64,000 bases of DNA, taken from contig NZ_JAFCJK010000014.1 in NCBI RefSeq assembly GCF_018131005.1, forward strand, positions 32,518-96,517, read 5' to 3'. This stretch comes from Bradyrhizobium lablabi. Its GTDB lineage: Bacteria; Pseudomonadota; Alphaproteobacteria; Rhizobiales; Xanthobacteraceae. Positions 13,901 to 22,634 of this stretch are shown here, piece by piece (position 1 is the stretch's first letter; each line of letters begins with the position of its first letter). The notes below the pieces were generated by a model. That model was not told the origin of the DNA. It searched no databases and worked only from the letters and a program-made list of their open reading frames with translations. Position numbers and translations under genes: made by a program.

Positions 13901-14704
13901 TCATCGGAGCTGCAGCACCGCTTCCATGGCGCGGGCGAACCCGTCGCGCTCGTTGGTGTCGGTCACGTGGGTTGCACGGGCCTTGACGTCGTCGCTCGCA
14001 TTGCCCATCGCGAAGGAGGTGCCGCTCTTCGCGAACATTGCGAGATCGTTCTGCATGTCGCCGATTGTGGCGACGTTTTGCAGGGACACGCCGAGGCGTC
14101 TCGCGGTCGCCTCGACGAAGGTGCCCTTGTCGTGGCCGGGCGGTGTGACGTCGAGGTAATAGGTCTGGGACCGAACTGCCAAGGCCTCGCTGCCGACGGC
14201 CTGCCTCACCACAGCCTCGCAGCCCTGCAGCAGGGCCGCATCCGAGCTCGCACCGACGATCTTGCACGCCTTGTCGAGATATGGCGCGAAATCCGTGACG
14301 ATGGTCGGATCGTGTTTGATCGTGCGCTGCTCGTGGGCGACATATTCGCCATCGCGATTTCGTGTCAGCCAGCGATCGTTGGTGAAGAGCCAGATGTCGA
14401 CGCCGTGGTCGCGGAGAATCTCGATGCTGCGCTGTGCCGCGGCGGGCGGGATGAGGTGCTGCTCGATAGGCCTCAACTGCGGATCGACGATCGAGCTGCC
14501 GTTGAAGGCGCCGATGGGCAGCTCGATCGACAGCGGCTCGATCAGGAAATCCATCCCGATCGTCGGCCGGCTGGAAACGATCGTGAAGCCGATGCCCGCC
14601 TCGTGCAGCTTGCCGACCGCCGCCCTCGCGCCGTCGGTGAGGATCTTGTCCTTGGTCAGGAGTGTGCCGTCGACGTCGGACACGACAAGGGCGATGCGGG
14701 TCAT
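13901..14704 (-). CDS. HAD-superfamily (Cof-type, class IIB) hydrolase
   Basis: A cytoplasmic phosphatase-like protein of 267 residues. The HAD motif I is seen as VVSDVDGTLL (nucleophile D10 and acid D12), motif II as IVSSRP near residue 45, and motif IV as TIGDMQNDLAMF, together with the class IIB cap between them. Family members dephosphorylate sugar phosphates and related metabolites. The gene overlaps the end of gntK by 4 bp and is the last gene of the zwf-pgl-gntK run, so a hexose- or pentose-phosphate substrate, or a side product of those enzymes, is a reasonable inference. A trehalose-6-phosphate or mannosyl-3-phosphoglycerate phosphatase are alternatives. I see no direct evidence for any single substrate. 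Confidence 0.88.
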   Translation of the reverse strand: MTRIALVVSDVDGTLLTKDKILTDGARAAVGKLHEAGIGFTIVSSRPTIGMDFLIEPLSIELPIGAFNGSSIVDPQLRPIEQHLIPPAAAQRSIEILRDHGVDIWLFTNDRWLTRNRDGEYVAHEQRTIKHDPTIVTDFAPYLDKACKIVGASSDAALLQGCEAVVRQAVGSEALAVRSQTYYLDVTPPGHDKGTFVEATARRLGVSLQNVATIGDMQNDLAMFAKSGTSFAMGNASDDVKARATHVTDTNERDGFARAMEAVLQLR

Positions 14705-15225
14705 GGGCGATCCAGGTCCAGTTGACTGAAAATGTTGTCCACGATGGTCTCGACCGTTCGGTCGATCGCAACTGTTATCGCGCGTTCATCCGCGGCCGGC
14801 GGCTCCAGCGTCCGGAACTGGCTGGTCAGCAGGCCAGACGGCATGAAATGACCTCTGCGCGAGGCGAGGCGCGCGGCAATCAGATGCTGCGTTCCATCGA
14901 GGAAAATGATGCGGACATCGTCGCGGCCATGCACGAGGATGTCGCGATAGGCGCGCTTGAGCGCCGAGCAGGCGATCACGGCGCGTTCATGCGCAGCGCA
15001 GGTCCGGTCGATCTCGGCGGCTATCGCCCGCAGCCAGGGCCAGCGGTCCTCGTCGGTGAGTGGCTGGCCGGCGCTCATCTTGGCGACATTGCTTGCGGGA
15101 TGAAATTTGTCGCCGTCTTCGTAACGCCAGCCCAGCCGGACCGCGAGACGCCCGGCGATGGTGCTCTTGCCCGAGCCGGAGACGCCCATCACGACCAGCG
15201 CGCAGGGGCTTTCCCTGTCACCCAC
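14701..15225 (-). CDS. gntK: gluconokinase (GntK family)
   Basis: GntK phosphorylates D-gluconate to 6-phosphogluconate, feeding the gnd reaction encoded in the same operon. The 174-residue protein has the P-loop GVSGSGKST (about 14-22), the substrate-binding region YEDGDKFHPASNVAKMSAG, DEDRWPWL and ACSALKRAYRD, all diagnostic of this kinase family. The start is GTG 15225, with a strong GGAGG six bases upstream. It overlaps the end of pgl by 8 bp, and its own end overlaps the HAD gene by 4 bp. In an organism with periplasmic PQQ-dependent sugar oxidation, gluconate would be a natural substrate, and the PQQ genes lie 20 kb away in the same window. Confidence 0.93.
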   Translation of the reverse strand: MGDRESPCALVVMGVSGSGKSTIAGRLAVRLGWRYEDGDKFHPASNVAKMSAGQPLTDEDRWPWLRAIAAEIDRTCAAHERAVIACSALKRAYRDILVHGRDDVRIIFLDGTQHLIAARLASRRGHFMPSGLLTSQFRTLEPPAADERAITVAIDRTVETIVDNIFSQLDLDRP

Positions 15226-15970
15226 GAAAATCCTCCGGCAGCGCGGCCTGATCGACGAGCCAGACAGTTTCGCCCTGCGATCGCGCGCGGTTCGCCGGCA
15301 GATTCTCGCCGGCGAGCAGGCGCGTCAAGATCGCGCGCTTCGCGGGACCGGAGATTTCGAACAGCATCTCGCTGCAAGAAGCAAGCGCGCGCAAGGTCAG
15401 CGTAACGCGCGGCACGAAAGGCTCGACATTGGCCTTGGGCACACCGACCGCCCAGTGCGCGGTCTCCTCGATCGCGGGATAACCGGGAAACAACGAGGCA
15501 GTGTGACCGTCTGGACCAATGCCCATCAAGACGAGATCGAACAGCGGGCGCGCGGGATCCAAGCGCCCAGCGCCGTAGAAGATCTTCAACTCGTGTTCGT
15601 AGAGCGCCGCGCTCTTGTCGGGATCGTTGAGATCGGCCGTATCGGTCGCGATCGGGTGAACGTTTGCAACCGGCGCGCACTGGTTCAGGAACGCCCGCCG
15701 CGCCATGCTCATGTTGTGCAGTGGGTCGTCGGGCGGCACGAGGCGTTCGTCGCCGATGAACCAGTGCACGCGATCCCAGGCGATCCTGCGCCGGCAGGCG
15801 TCGGTTGCGAGCAGCTGGTAGAGCGCCTTGGGGCTCGATCCGCCGGTGAGGCAGATCGCGATCCGGGCGTCGTTTCGGGCGATCCGCGCGATCAGCCGCT
15901 CGGCGGCCGTCTCAGCCAACGCCGCCGGATCGGCGACGGTGATGATCTTGCGCTCGTCGCTCCCTGTCAT
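15218..15970 (-). CDS. pgl: 6-phosphogluconolactonase
   Basis: Pgl hydrolyses 6-phosphoglucono-lactone, the product of Zwf, to 6-phosphogluconate. The protein has 250 residues, the usual DevB-type length. It shows the sugar-phosphate-binding motif LTGGSSPKALYQLL near residue 40, the HWFIGDERLVPPDD stretch, and GIGPDGHTASLFPG, which holds the conserved catalytic region. The frame stays open further upstream into zwf, but ATG 15970 lies only 2 bp after the zwf stop and gives the normal N-terminus (MTGSDERKIITVADP). It is translationally coupled to gntK. Confidence 0.95.
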   Translation of the reverse strand: MTGSDERKIITVADPAALAETAAERLIARIARNDARIAICLTGGSSPKALYQLLATDACRRRIAWDRVHWFIGDERLVPPDDPLHNMSMARRAFLNQCAPVANVHPIATDTADLNDPDKSAALYEHELKIFYGAGRLDPARPLFDLVLMGIGPDGHTASLFPGYPAIEETAHWAVGVPKANVEPFVPRVTLTLRALASCSEMLFEISGPAKRAILTRLLAGENLPANRARSQGETVWLVDQAALPEDFRG

Positions 15971-15972
15971 CG

Positions 15973-17487
15973 TCAGCCAAACTTTCGCCAGCTTCGGCCA
16001 TCGCGGGTCAGCAACGCGTTGGCGGCTTCGGGGCCTTCGCAGCCCGCCTTGTAGGGCTGCAGGCCGCGCCCGCCGGCGTTCTTCCAGGCGTCGAGGAATG
16101 GCTGCACCGCCTGCCAGCCGGCTTCGACGCTGTCGGCGCGCTGGAACAGGATGTTGTCGCCGATCATGCAGTCGTAGATCAGCGTCTCGTAGCCGGTCGA
16201 CGGCTCGGCCTTGAAGTAGTCCTTGTAGCGAAACTTCATCTCGACGCCGTCGATGTTGATGGTCGGGCCCGGCACCTTGGTGTTGAACTGCAGCTCGATG
16301 CCTTCGGTCGGTTCGGTCGAGATAACAAGGTAGTTCTGCGAGAGACGGTCGACCGGCGTGTCGCGGAACATCGCGAACGGCGCCTGCTTGAACTTGATCG
16401 CGATCTCGGTACGCTTGACTGCGAGCGCCTTGCCGGTGCGCAGGTAAAACGGCACGCCTGCCCAGCGCCAATTGTCGATGGTCAGCTTCAGCGCGGCATA
16501 GGTTTCGGTTGTGCTGCCAGGCCTGACGTCAGGCGTCTTGAGATATTCCTCGATTTCGGTGTCCCCGACCCTGCCGCGGCAATACTGGCCGCGCACCGAA
16601 TTGTACAGCGCCTCCTGCTCGCTCTGGATCTGGATCGCGCTGAGCACCTCGGCCTTTTCCGTGCGCACGGCATGCGCATCGAAGCGCGCCGGCGGCTCCA
16701 TCGTGACCAGCGACAACAGCTGAAACAGATGATTTGGCACCATGTCGCGCAGCGCGCCGGTGGCATCGTAGAAGCTGCCACGGTGGCCGACGCCGAGCTT
16801 TTCATCGACCGTGATCTGCACATGATCGATATGGTTGCGATTCCAGATCGGCTCGAACATGCCGTTGGCGAAACGCAGCACCAGGATGTTCTGGACGGTT
16901 TCCTTGCCGAGATAATGATCGATCCGGTAAATCTGGTGCTCGTCGACCAGCTTCAACAGCGCGGTGTTGAGCGCCTTTGCCGATGCGAGATCGGTACCGA
17001 ACGGCTTCTCGACCACGAGCCGCCGCCACGCGCCGTTCTCGGCCAGCATGCCGGTACGGGCGAGCTGCTTGCTGATCGGCAGAAAGGCGCCCGGCGGCGT
17101 CGCGAGATAGAACAGGCGATTGCCGCCGGTGTTGCGTGCGGCCTCGAGCCTTTCGAGGCGCTCGTTCATCGCGTCGAACGAGGCGGGATCGCTCGGATCG
17201 GCCTCAACCGCGGTGACGCATTCGAACAGACGTTTGGCGACCGCCTCGTCCACCGGGCGCGTCGCGAATTTGCGCAGGCCCCGCATCAGGCTGTCGGACA
17301 TCTCTGCGCTCGCCATTCCCTTGCGGGCGATGCCGACCACGCAGAACCGCTCCGGCAACAGGTTCGCGGCAGCAAGGTTGTAGAGGGCCGGGATCACCAG
17401 CCGGTGCGCGAGGTCGCCGGTGGCGCCGAAGATGATGAAAGAGCAGGGATCAGGTTTCATCTGCACGTGAGCATTCGCCATTCTCAC
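15973..17487 (-). CDS. zwf: glucose-6-phosphate 1-dehydrogenase
   Basis: Zwf oxidises glucose-6-phosphate to 6-phosphogluconolactone with NADP+ (or NAD+), the entry to the oxidative pentose-phosphate and Entner-Doudoroff routes. The 504-residue protein has the nucleotide-binding motif FGATGDLAHR near residue 20 and the family signature RIDHYLGKETVQN with its catalytic Asp-His pair. EKPFG and the C-terminal beta-sheet domain follow. The length is standard. The start overlaps the gnd stop by 4 bp, and pgl follows 2 bp after its stop. No edd or eda gene is seen in this cluster, so the neighbouring gnd is the obvious consumer of 6-phosphogluconate here. Confidence 0.97.
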   Translation of the reverse strand: MRMANAHVQMKPDPCSFIIFGATGDLAHRLVIPALYNLAAANLLPERFCVVGIARKGMASAEMSDSLMRGLRKFATRPVDEAVAKRLFECVTAVEADPSDPASFDAMNERLERLEAARNTGGNRLFYLATPPGAFLPISKQLARTGMLAENGAWRRLVVEKPFGTDLASAKALNTALLKLVDEHQIYRIDHYLGKETVQNILVLRFANGMFEPIWNRNHIDHVQITVDEKLGVGHRGSFYDATGALRDMVPNHLFQLLSLVTMEPPARFDAHAVRTEKAEVLSAIQIQSEQEALYNSVRGQYCRGRVGDTEIEEYLKTPDVRPGSTTETYAALKLTIDNWRWAGVPFYLRTGKALAVKRTEIAIKFKQAPFAMFRDTPVDRLSQNYLVISTEPTEGIELQFNTKVPGPTINIDGVEMKFRYKDYFKAEPSTGYETLIYDCMIGDNILFQRADSVEAGWQAVQPFLDAWKNAGGRGLQPYKAGCEGPEAANALLTRDGRSWRKFG

Positions 17488-18467
17488 ACCTTCTTGGGCG
17501 GCTCCTTGTGGCCGCCAAAGCCAGCGCGCATCGCCGAGAGGATCTTTTCCGCGAAGGTATGATCCTTGCGCGAGCGGAAACGCGCGAACAGGGCCGCCGT
17601 CAGCACTTCGGCCGGAACAGCCTCATCGACCGCGGCATTGACGGTCCAGCGGCCTTCGCCGGAATCCTCGACAAAGCCGGAGTAATTGTCGAGCGTATGG
17701 TTCGCCGCCAGCGCCGACGCCGTGAGGTCGAGCAGCCAGGACGGGATCACGCTGCCGCGTCGCCACACCTCGGCGATGTCGGCGATATCGAGATTGAAGC
17801 GGTGATCCGGCGGCAGCGCCTCGGTGCTTGCGTTCTTGAGAATGTCAAAGCCCTCGGCGTAGGCCTGCATCAGGCCATACTCGATGCCGTTGTGGATCAT
17901 CTTGACGAAATGCCCGGCTCCGACCGGCCCGGCGTGGATGTAGCCCTGCTCGATCCTGACATCGCGCCCCTCGCGGCCGGGCGTGCGCGGGATGTCGCCG
18001 ATGCCGGGCGCGAGCGCCTTGAAGATCGGGTCGAGGCGGTCGACAACCACCTTTTCGCCGCCGATCATCATGCAATAACCGCGCTCGATGCCCCAGATGC
18101 CGCCGCTGGTACCGACATCGACATAATGCAGCCCGCGCTCTTTCAGCGCCTTGCCGCGGCGGACGTCGTCCTGCCAGAACGTATTGCCACCGTCGATGAT
18201 GACATCGCCGGGTTGCATCAATTTCGAGAGCGCGTCGATGGTCGCTTCCGTGATCTTGCCGGCAGGCAGCATCACCCAGGCGGTGCGCGGCGCCTCCAGC
18301 TTGAGGACAAAATCCTCAAGTGACGAGGAGCCCGCGGCCTTGTCGGCGGCAAGCGCCGCGACCGACTCGGGATCCTTGTCGTAGACTACTGTGGTGTGGC
18401 CGTGCTTCATCAACCGGCGGACGATGTTGCCGCCCATTCGTCCCAGGCCGATCATGCCAAGTTGCAT
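17484..18467 (-). CDS. gnd: 6-phosphogluconate dehydrogenase, decarboxylating (short YqeC/GndA type)
   Basis: The enzyme converts 6-phosphogluconate to ribulose-5-phosphate with CO2 release. It has 327 residues, the short subgroup, compared with about 470 in the enterobacterial Gnd. Visible features are the N-terminal Rossmann motif GLGRMGGNIVRRL, the DGGNTFWQDD region, GTSGGIWG, and the catalytic FVKMIHNGIEYGLMQAY helix with its Lys and Asn. Short-type enzymes often prefer NAD+, but cofactor choice here is inference. The gene follows the tal-pgi fusion by 12 bp and overlaps zwf by 4 bp, putting oxidative and non-oxidative pentose-phosphate steps in one transcript. Confidence 0.94.
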   Translation of the reverse strand: MQLGMIGLGRMGGNIVRRLMKHGHTTVVYDKDPESVAALAADKAAGSSSLEDFVLKLEAPRTAWVMLPAGKITEATIDALSKLMQPGDVIIDGGNTFWQDDVRRGKALKERGLHYVDVGTSGGIWGIERGYCMMIGGEKVVVDRLDPIFKALAPGIGDIPRTPGREGRDVRIEQGYIHAGPVGAGHFVKMIHNGIEYGLMQAYAEGFDILKNASTEALPPDHRFNLDIADIAEVWRRGSVIPSWLLDLTASALAANHTLDNYSGFVEDSGEGRWTVNAAVDEAVPAEVLTAALFARFRSRKDHTFAEKILSAMRAGFGGHKEPPKKV

Positions 18468-18479
18468 CGGACGGCTCCT

Positions 18480-21326
18480 TCAGTTCAGCGCGGCCGTTAT
18501 CGCGGCGTCGAGCGCCGCGAGGCCGGAGGCCAGATCACCCTTGAGATGGACGCGAAGCGCGCGCCGGCCGCGCTCGGTCAACACGTCGAAATCGCCGCGC
18601 GCCTGCGCTGCCTTGATCACGCCGAAGCTCGCCTTCTGGCCCGGCACCGGCAGATCCTGCTCATCGTCGGCCGTCACCTGCAGGAAGACGCCGCTGTCGG
18701 GCCCGCCCTTGTAGGCCTGCCCGGTCGAATGCAGGAAGCGCGGGCCGAACTCGGCGCAGGTCGCAAGGTGTCGCGCGTCGCGTACCTTGAGCCGCATCGC
18801 CTGCATGGCATCGATCGTGTCGCCGTCGCGCTCGATATAGGCGAGCAGGGCGACGTAGTCGCCGCGGCCGGAGCGCGCGAGGTGCGCCTTGATCCATGAA
18901 TTGAGATCGCCATTGGCGCCGGCCTTGCGCAACTCGTTCGCGTTCTGGCCATCCGTGTAGAGATCGGCCCCGGCCGACGAGACCACCGGTGTCTCGGACG
19001 GGAGCTCGCCGGTCTTCTCGAATGCGGCCGTGAGCTCACGCGTCTTGATCTTGGCGGCTTCGACGTCTGGCTGGTTGAACGGGTTGATGCCGAGGATCGC
19101 GCCGGCCACCGCGGTCGCGATCTCGAAGCGGAAGAATTCCTGACCGATATGGTCGATCGTCTTCATCACGATGCGGGCCACGGGATGGCCGGCGGCCTCG
19201 AGCGCGGCGAGTTTTGCCTCGTGCGCGGTATCCTCCTCGCCCTCGGTGCGCAGGTCTATGAAGAAGCGGTCGTTGCCGTAGACCGAAGGCTCGCCGATGG
19301 TTTCGCCGTCGATCGGGATCAGGCCCTTGCCGTCCTTGCCGGTCGATTCCGCGATCAGTTGCTCGGCCCAGGCCCCGAAATCGTCGATCTTGGCCGAGGA
19401 GAAGATCGTCACCTTGTCGCGGCCCTCGAGGCCGGCGATGCCCATTGCGAGGCCGAGCTGCACGCCGGGATTTTGATGTGGCGGCACGTCTGCGCCGCAG
19501 GAGCGCACCATCGACAGCGCGTGATGGATGAGGCTGCGGACATCGATGCCCGCGGCTGCCGCCGGCACCAGGCCGAACGGCGACAGCACGGAATAGCGGC
19601 CGCCGATCGTCGGATCGCCATAGAAGATGCGGGCGAAGCCCTGTTTGATTGCGGTCTTCTGCAGCGAGGAGCCGGGGTCGGTCACCGCGATGAAGCGGTG
19701 GCCGGCCTTGTCCTTGCCGATCGCTTGGGCGACACGATCGAAGAAGTAATCCTTCATCACGTTCGGCTCGGTGGTGCCGCCGGACTTGCTGGAGACGATG
19801 AACAGCGTCCTGGTGATATCGACATACTCTTCCATCGCGCGCACCTGTGCCGGATCGGTGGAGTCGAGCACGTGCAGCTTCGGGAAGCCAGCCTTGTGCG
19901 GGAAGGTTTCGGCCAGCACCTCTGGCCCGAGGCTCGATCCGCCCATGCCGAGCACGACGGCGTCGGTAAAACTCTGCCCCTTCACCCGGTTGGCGAAATC
20001 CTCGTAGTCGGCGACATCGGCGGTAGCAGCGCTTGTCAGCCAGCCCAGCCATTTGTTCTCGTCGTCACCGGTCCAGACCGACTTGTCCTTCTGCCAGAGC
20101 CTTCGGATCCTGGCGGAGGCACGCCATTCCTCGGCGCTCTTCTCGACCGCCTTCTCGATGGTCGCGCCAAGCGCAAGCTTCTGGCGGTCAATTCCACCGC
20201 CGAGCGAGGTCGCGCGCTTGTGGGCGACCGCGCCATAGAGCTTGTCGGCGGCGTCGGCGAACAGCTTGACGCCATCCTTCACGAGCTCCGCAGTAATCGC
20301 GTCGAGCGAGACGCCGGATCTATCCAGTTCGTCGAGCACGCGCCGGGCGTCGTCGACGTTCTCTTCGAGGCTGTCGCGCACCTTGCCGTGGTCGCGGAAC
20401 GCATCCAGCGTCGCCGGCGGCACCGTGTTGACGGTGTTGGGCCCGATCAGCTCCTCGACATAGAGCACGTCGCTGTAGTCCTTGTTCTTGGTGCCGGTGG
20501 AGGCCCACAGCAGCCGCTGCGGCCTGGCGCCCTTGGCCTTGAGCTTGTCCCAGCGCGCACCGGCGAACAGGCGTTTGTAATCCTGGTAGGCCAGCTTCGC
20601 GTTCGCAATCGCAACCTTGCCCTTCAGCGCCGCCAACCGCTCCTTTTCCGTGGGGTCGTTGGCCTTGGCGATCTTCTCGTCGAGCTGCTTGTCCACCGCG
20701 CTGTCGATGCGGCTGACGAAGAAGCTCGCGACACTTGCGACGTGGCTGGGGTCGCCGCCCTTGGCTACGTATTTTTCCAGGCCCTTCAGATAGGCCTCAG
20801 CGACCTCGCGATAAACGGCTTGCGAAAATAGCAGGGTGATATTGATGCTGATGCCTTCGCCGATCAGAGCTTCGATCGCGGGCAGCCCTTCCGGCGTCGC
20901 CGGCACCTTCACCATCAGGTTCTTGCGGTGCACGCTCTTCCAGAGCCGCTGGGCCTCGGCGATGGTGCCCTTGGTGTCCATGGCGAGATAGGGTGACACT
21001 TCGAGGCTGACGAAGCCGTCGCCTCCCTTGGTCCCGTCATAGACCGGGCGCAGCACGTCCGCTGCGGCCTGGATGTCCTCGACCGCGAGATGCTCGAACA
21101 GGTCGGCGACGGAGCGGTCGCCGTGCTTCAACGCGCCGGAGATCGCGCCGTCATATTCATCCGAGCTGCCGATCGTCTTCTCGAAGATCGAGGGATTCGA
21201 CGTGACGCCTTTGACGCCGTCAGTCTCGATCAGCTTCTTAAGGTCACCGTCCGCGACGAAGCCGCGGGCCAGGAAATCCAGCCAGACCGCCTGGCCGTGG
21301 TTTTCAAGTGCTTTGACGGGGTTCAT
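18480..21326 (-). CDS. tal-pgi: bifunctional transaldolase / glucose-6-phosphate isomerase
   Basis: The protein of 948 residues joins two enzymes that both handle fructose-6-phosphate. Residues about 1-370 are transaldolase with KGVTSNPSIFEKTI, Schiff-base lysine K140 in NLMVKVPAT, and LLWASTGTKN. Residues about 390-940 are phosphoglucose isomerase with GMGGSSLGPEVL, SSKSGGTTEPNVM, GGRYSVLSPFG, and a C-terminal region containing NPFNQPDVEAAK. Fused Tal-Pgi proteins are known in alphaproteobacteria and other bacteria. It is the first gene of the operon running through gnd, zwf, pgl, gntK and the HAD gene. The fusion could channel fructose-6-phosphate back to glucose-6-phosphate for a cyclic pentose-phosphate pathway. 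Confidence 0.95.
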   Translation of the reverse strand: MNPVKALENHGQAVWLDFLARGFVADGDLKKLIETDGVKGVTSNPSIFEKTIGSSDEYDGAISGALKHGDRSVADLFEHLAVEDIQAAADVLRPVYDGTKGGDGFVSLEVSPYLAMDTKGTIAEAQRLWKSVHRKNLMVKVPATPEGLPAIEALIGEGISINITLLFSQAVYREVAEAYLKGLEKYVAKGGDPSHVASVASFFVSRIDSAVDKQLDEKIAKANDPTEKERLAALKGKVAIANAKLAYQDYKRLFAGARWDKLKAKGARPQRLLWASTGTKNKDYSDVLYVEELIGPNTVNTVPPATLDAFRDHGKVRDSLEENVDDARRVLDELDRSGVSLDAITAELVKDGVKLFADAADKLYGAVAHKRATSLGGGIDRQKLALGATIEKAVEKSAEEWRASARIRRLWQKDKSVWTGDDENKWLGWLTSAATADVADYEDFANRVKGQSFTDAVVLGMGGSSLGPEVLAETFPHKAGFPKLHVLDSTDPAQVRAMEEYVDITRTLFIVSSKSGGTTEPNVMKDYFFDRVAQAIGKDKAGHRFIAVTDPGSSLQKTAIKQGFARIFYGDPTIGGRYSVLSPFGLVPAAAAGIDVRSLIHHALSMVRSCGADVPPHQNPGVQLGLAMGIAGLEGRDKVTIFSSAKIDDFGAWAEQLIAESTGKDGKGLIPIDGETIGEPSVYGNDRFFIDLRTEGEEDTAHEAKLAALEAAGHPVARIVMKTIDHIGQEFFRFEIATAVAGAILGINPFNQPDVEAAKIKTRELTAAFEKTGELPSETPVVSSAGADLYTDGQNANELRKAGANGDLNSWIKAHLARSGRGDYVALLAYIERDGDTIDAMQAMRLKVRDARHLATCAEFGPRFLHSTGQAYKGGPDSGVFLQVTADDEQDLPVPGQKASFGVIKAAQARGDFDVLTERGRRALRVHLKGDLASGLAALDAAITAALN

Positions 21327-22634
21327 GGATGCCTGTTCTTGTTCTGTCGGGGTCGATTTTTCAGTTCCCGGTGCCGTCTTCCGGGTGTCGGCGGGTAGTC
21401 AAAACGGGCAGGCGCCCGGCGGCATATCGGCATTCGCAAGCGATAACGCCAGGCACAACAGTTCGATCCCGGGACGCCACCCAAGGAAGCGTGATCTCAG
21501 TACATTTTTATGACGCGTCGCGAACTCGTGTTCACGGTCGCAGATGTAATTAGCCGTGCGCCTGCGGCCAAGTGACCCTGACCGCCTGCTCGGCGCCGAG
21601 AAGGCGGAACACCGATCGCCGAGAATGCGCCCACTACAGGGCTGCGCCGGTGCATTGTGATATGCCGGTGCATTCCATCTTCCTATTTATTATTTATTCT
21701 GGTGTTGTGACGAAAGCCTATCACTTGTGGCAGAGCGCCGCGAGTTCTTTATGGCCAGTCACAGGCTCGGCGCATTCGCCCCAACCGCGTGATCGACGCG
21801 ATAGACCTTGTCATCGGCGACGAGCGCGTCGTTCGCCTTCGCCACCGGGGAATTTCGATTGCAGGCAGTGATGCATTCAAGCAGCCCTCGTCCTTGAATG
21901 CCGTCACATTTAAGCCGCCGCAGTCACAATCGTCGCCACCGTCGAAGCACACTTCGTGGCCGGCATGGTTCGCAACGGCACGAGTGCATTAGCCGTTGGA
22001 GTGAAAATTCTCGGAACGGTCGCACTGCGCGATGCCTGCCTGTAGCGGTTAGTCGGTGGTGTTGTCCTCCGACTCGTCTTCGTCGTGACCAGCAGCTTCT
22101 TTGCGTGACTTTCTGCTGCACGTGACGGTCTTTTAAAAAGGTGGACGATGATCACCGCACATCACGGTTGAGCGACCGATAATGTAGCGCCGGAAGCACG
22201 CAGCTTCGCTGCCTTAGTCGCGCCAAAACGCTGCCACGTTCAAGCGCCCCTAAATGTTTGTTCATGCGGCAGGTGAAGGACGCATCTTGACGTCACGGCC
22301 GGTTGATCACACATTTTCGGGGAGCCCAAGGCTCACTGCAGGGCGGGGGAGGTTACCCCGCTCGGATGTTCGCCTCGGAGGCCATGACCCCGGTAAACCA
22401 CGGATGTGGCGGGAGGGCTACAACCGCCAAAAACAGGCCTCCGACAGCGGATATTGGTGAACTATTGAGCTTACTGCTTGTTGATAAGGCAGTGGCTGCA
22501 CGCGCCGTGCATTGCCGAAGGGAGTCGGTCGAGTGTCCAATGGACGAAGCGTGCCGACGCTGATTCGATCCTAGGACGCTCTGGTTACGACTCGCTTCAG
22601 TCGTGCGGCGATACATATCGTGGAGAATGGGATC
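21327..22634. other. 1.3 kb gene-poor region between tal-pgi and prkA
   Basis: No convincing gene is seen here: the open frames are below about 150 codons, differ in composition from neighbours and match no family I recognise. The region must hold the promoter of the tal-pgi operon near its left end and that of prkA near its right end. An A+T-rich patch lies at about 21680-21700. A run of small hairpins lies at 22343-22428 and is listed separately. A cysteine-rich reverse frame at 21749-21952 was considered and not accepted. Confidence 0.6.
22343..22428 (+). other. cluster of four small hairpins in the prkA leader region
   Basis: Four perfect short inverted repeats follow each other: 22343-22348 with 22356-22361 (GCGGGG/CCCCGC), 22372-22375 with 22379-22382 (GCCT/AGGC), 22398-22401 with 22406-22409 (CCAC/GTGG), and 22408-22412 with 22424-22428 (GGCGG/CCGCC). 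The last two overlap and are mutually exclusive, which would suit a switch. The cluster lies about 210-290 bp upstream of prkA. It may be a structured leader or a small RNA; in GC-rich DNA short stems also arise by chance. Confidence 0.3.

Noticed and set aside
21749..21952. Cysteine- and aspartate-rich short reverse frame in the prkA upstream gap
   Set aside because: No ribosome site, no family match and no signal peptide; such frames are expected by chance in 1.3 kb.
22303..22563. Short + strand frame overlapping the hairpin cluster
   Set aside because: It has no ribosome site, runs through the hairpins and has no recognisable sequence features.
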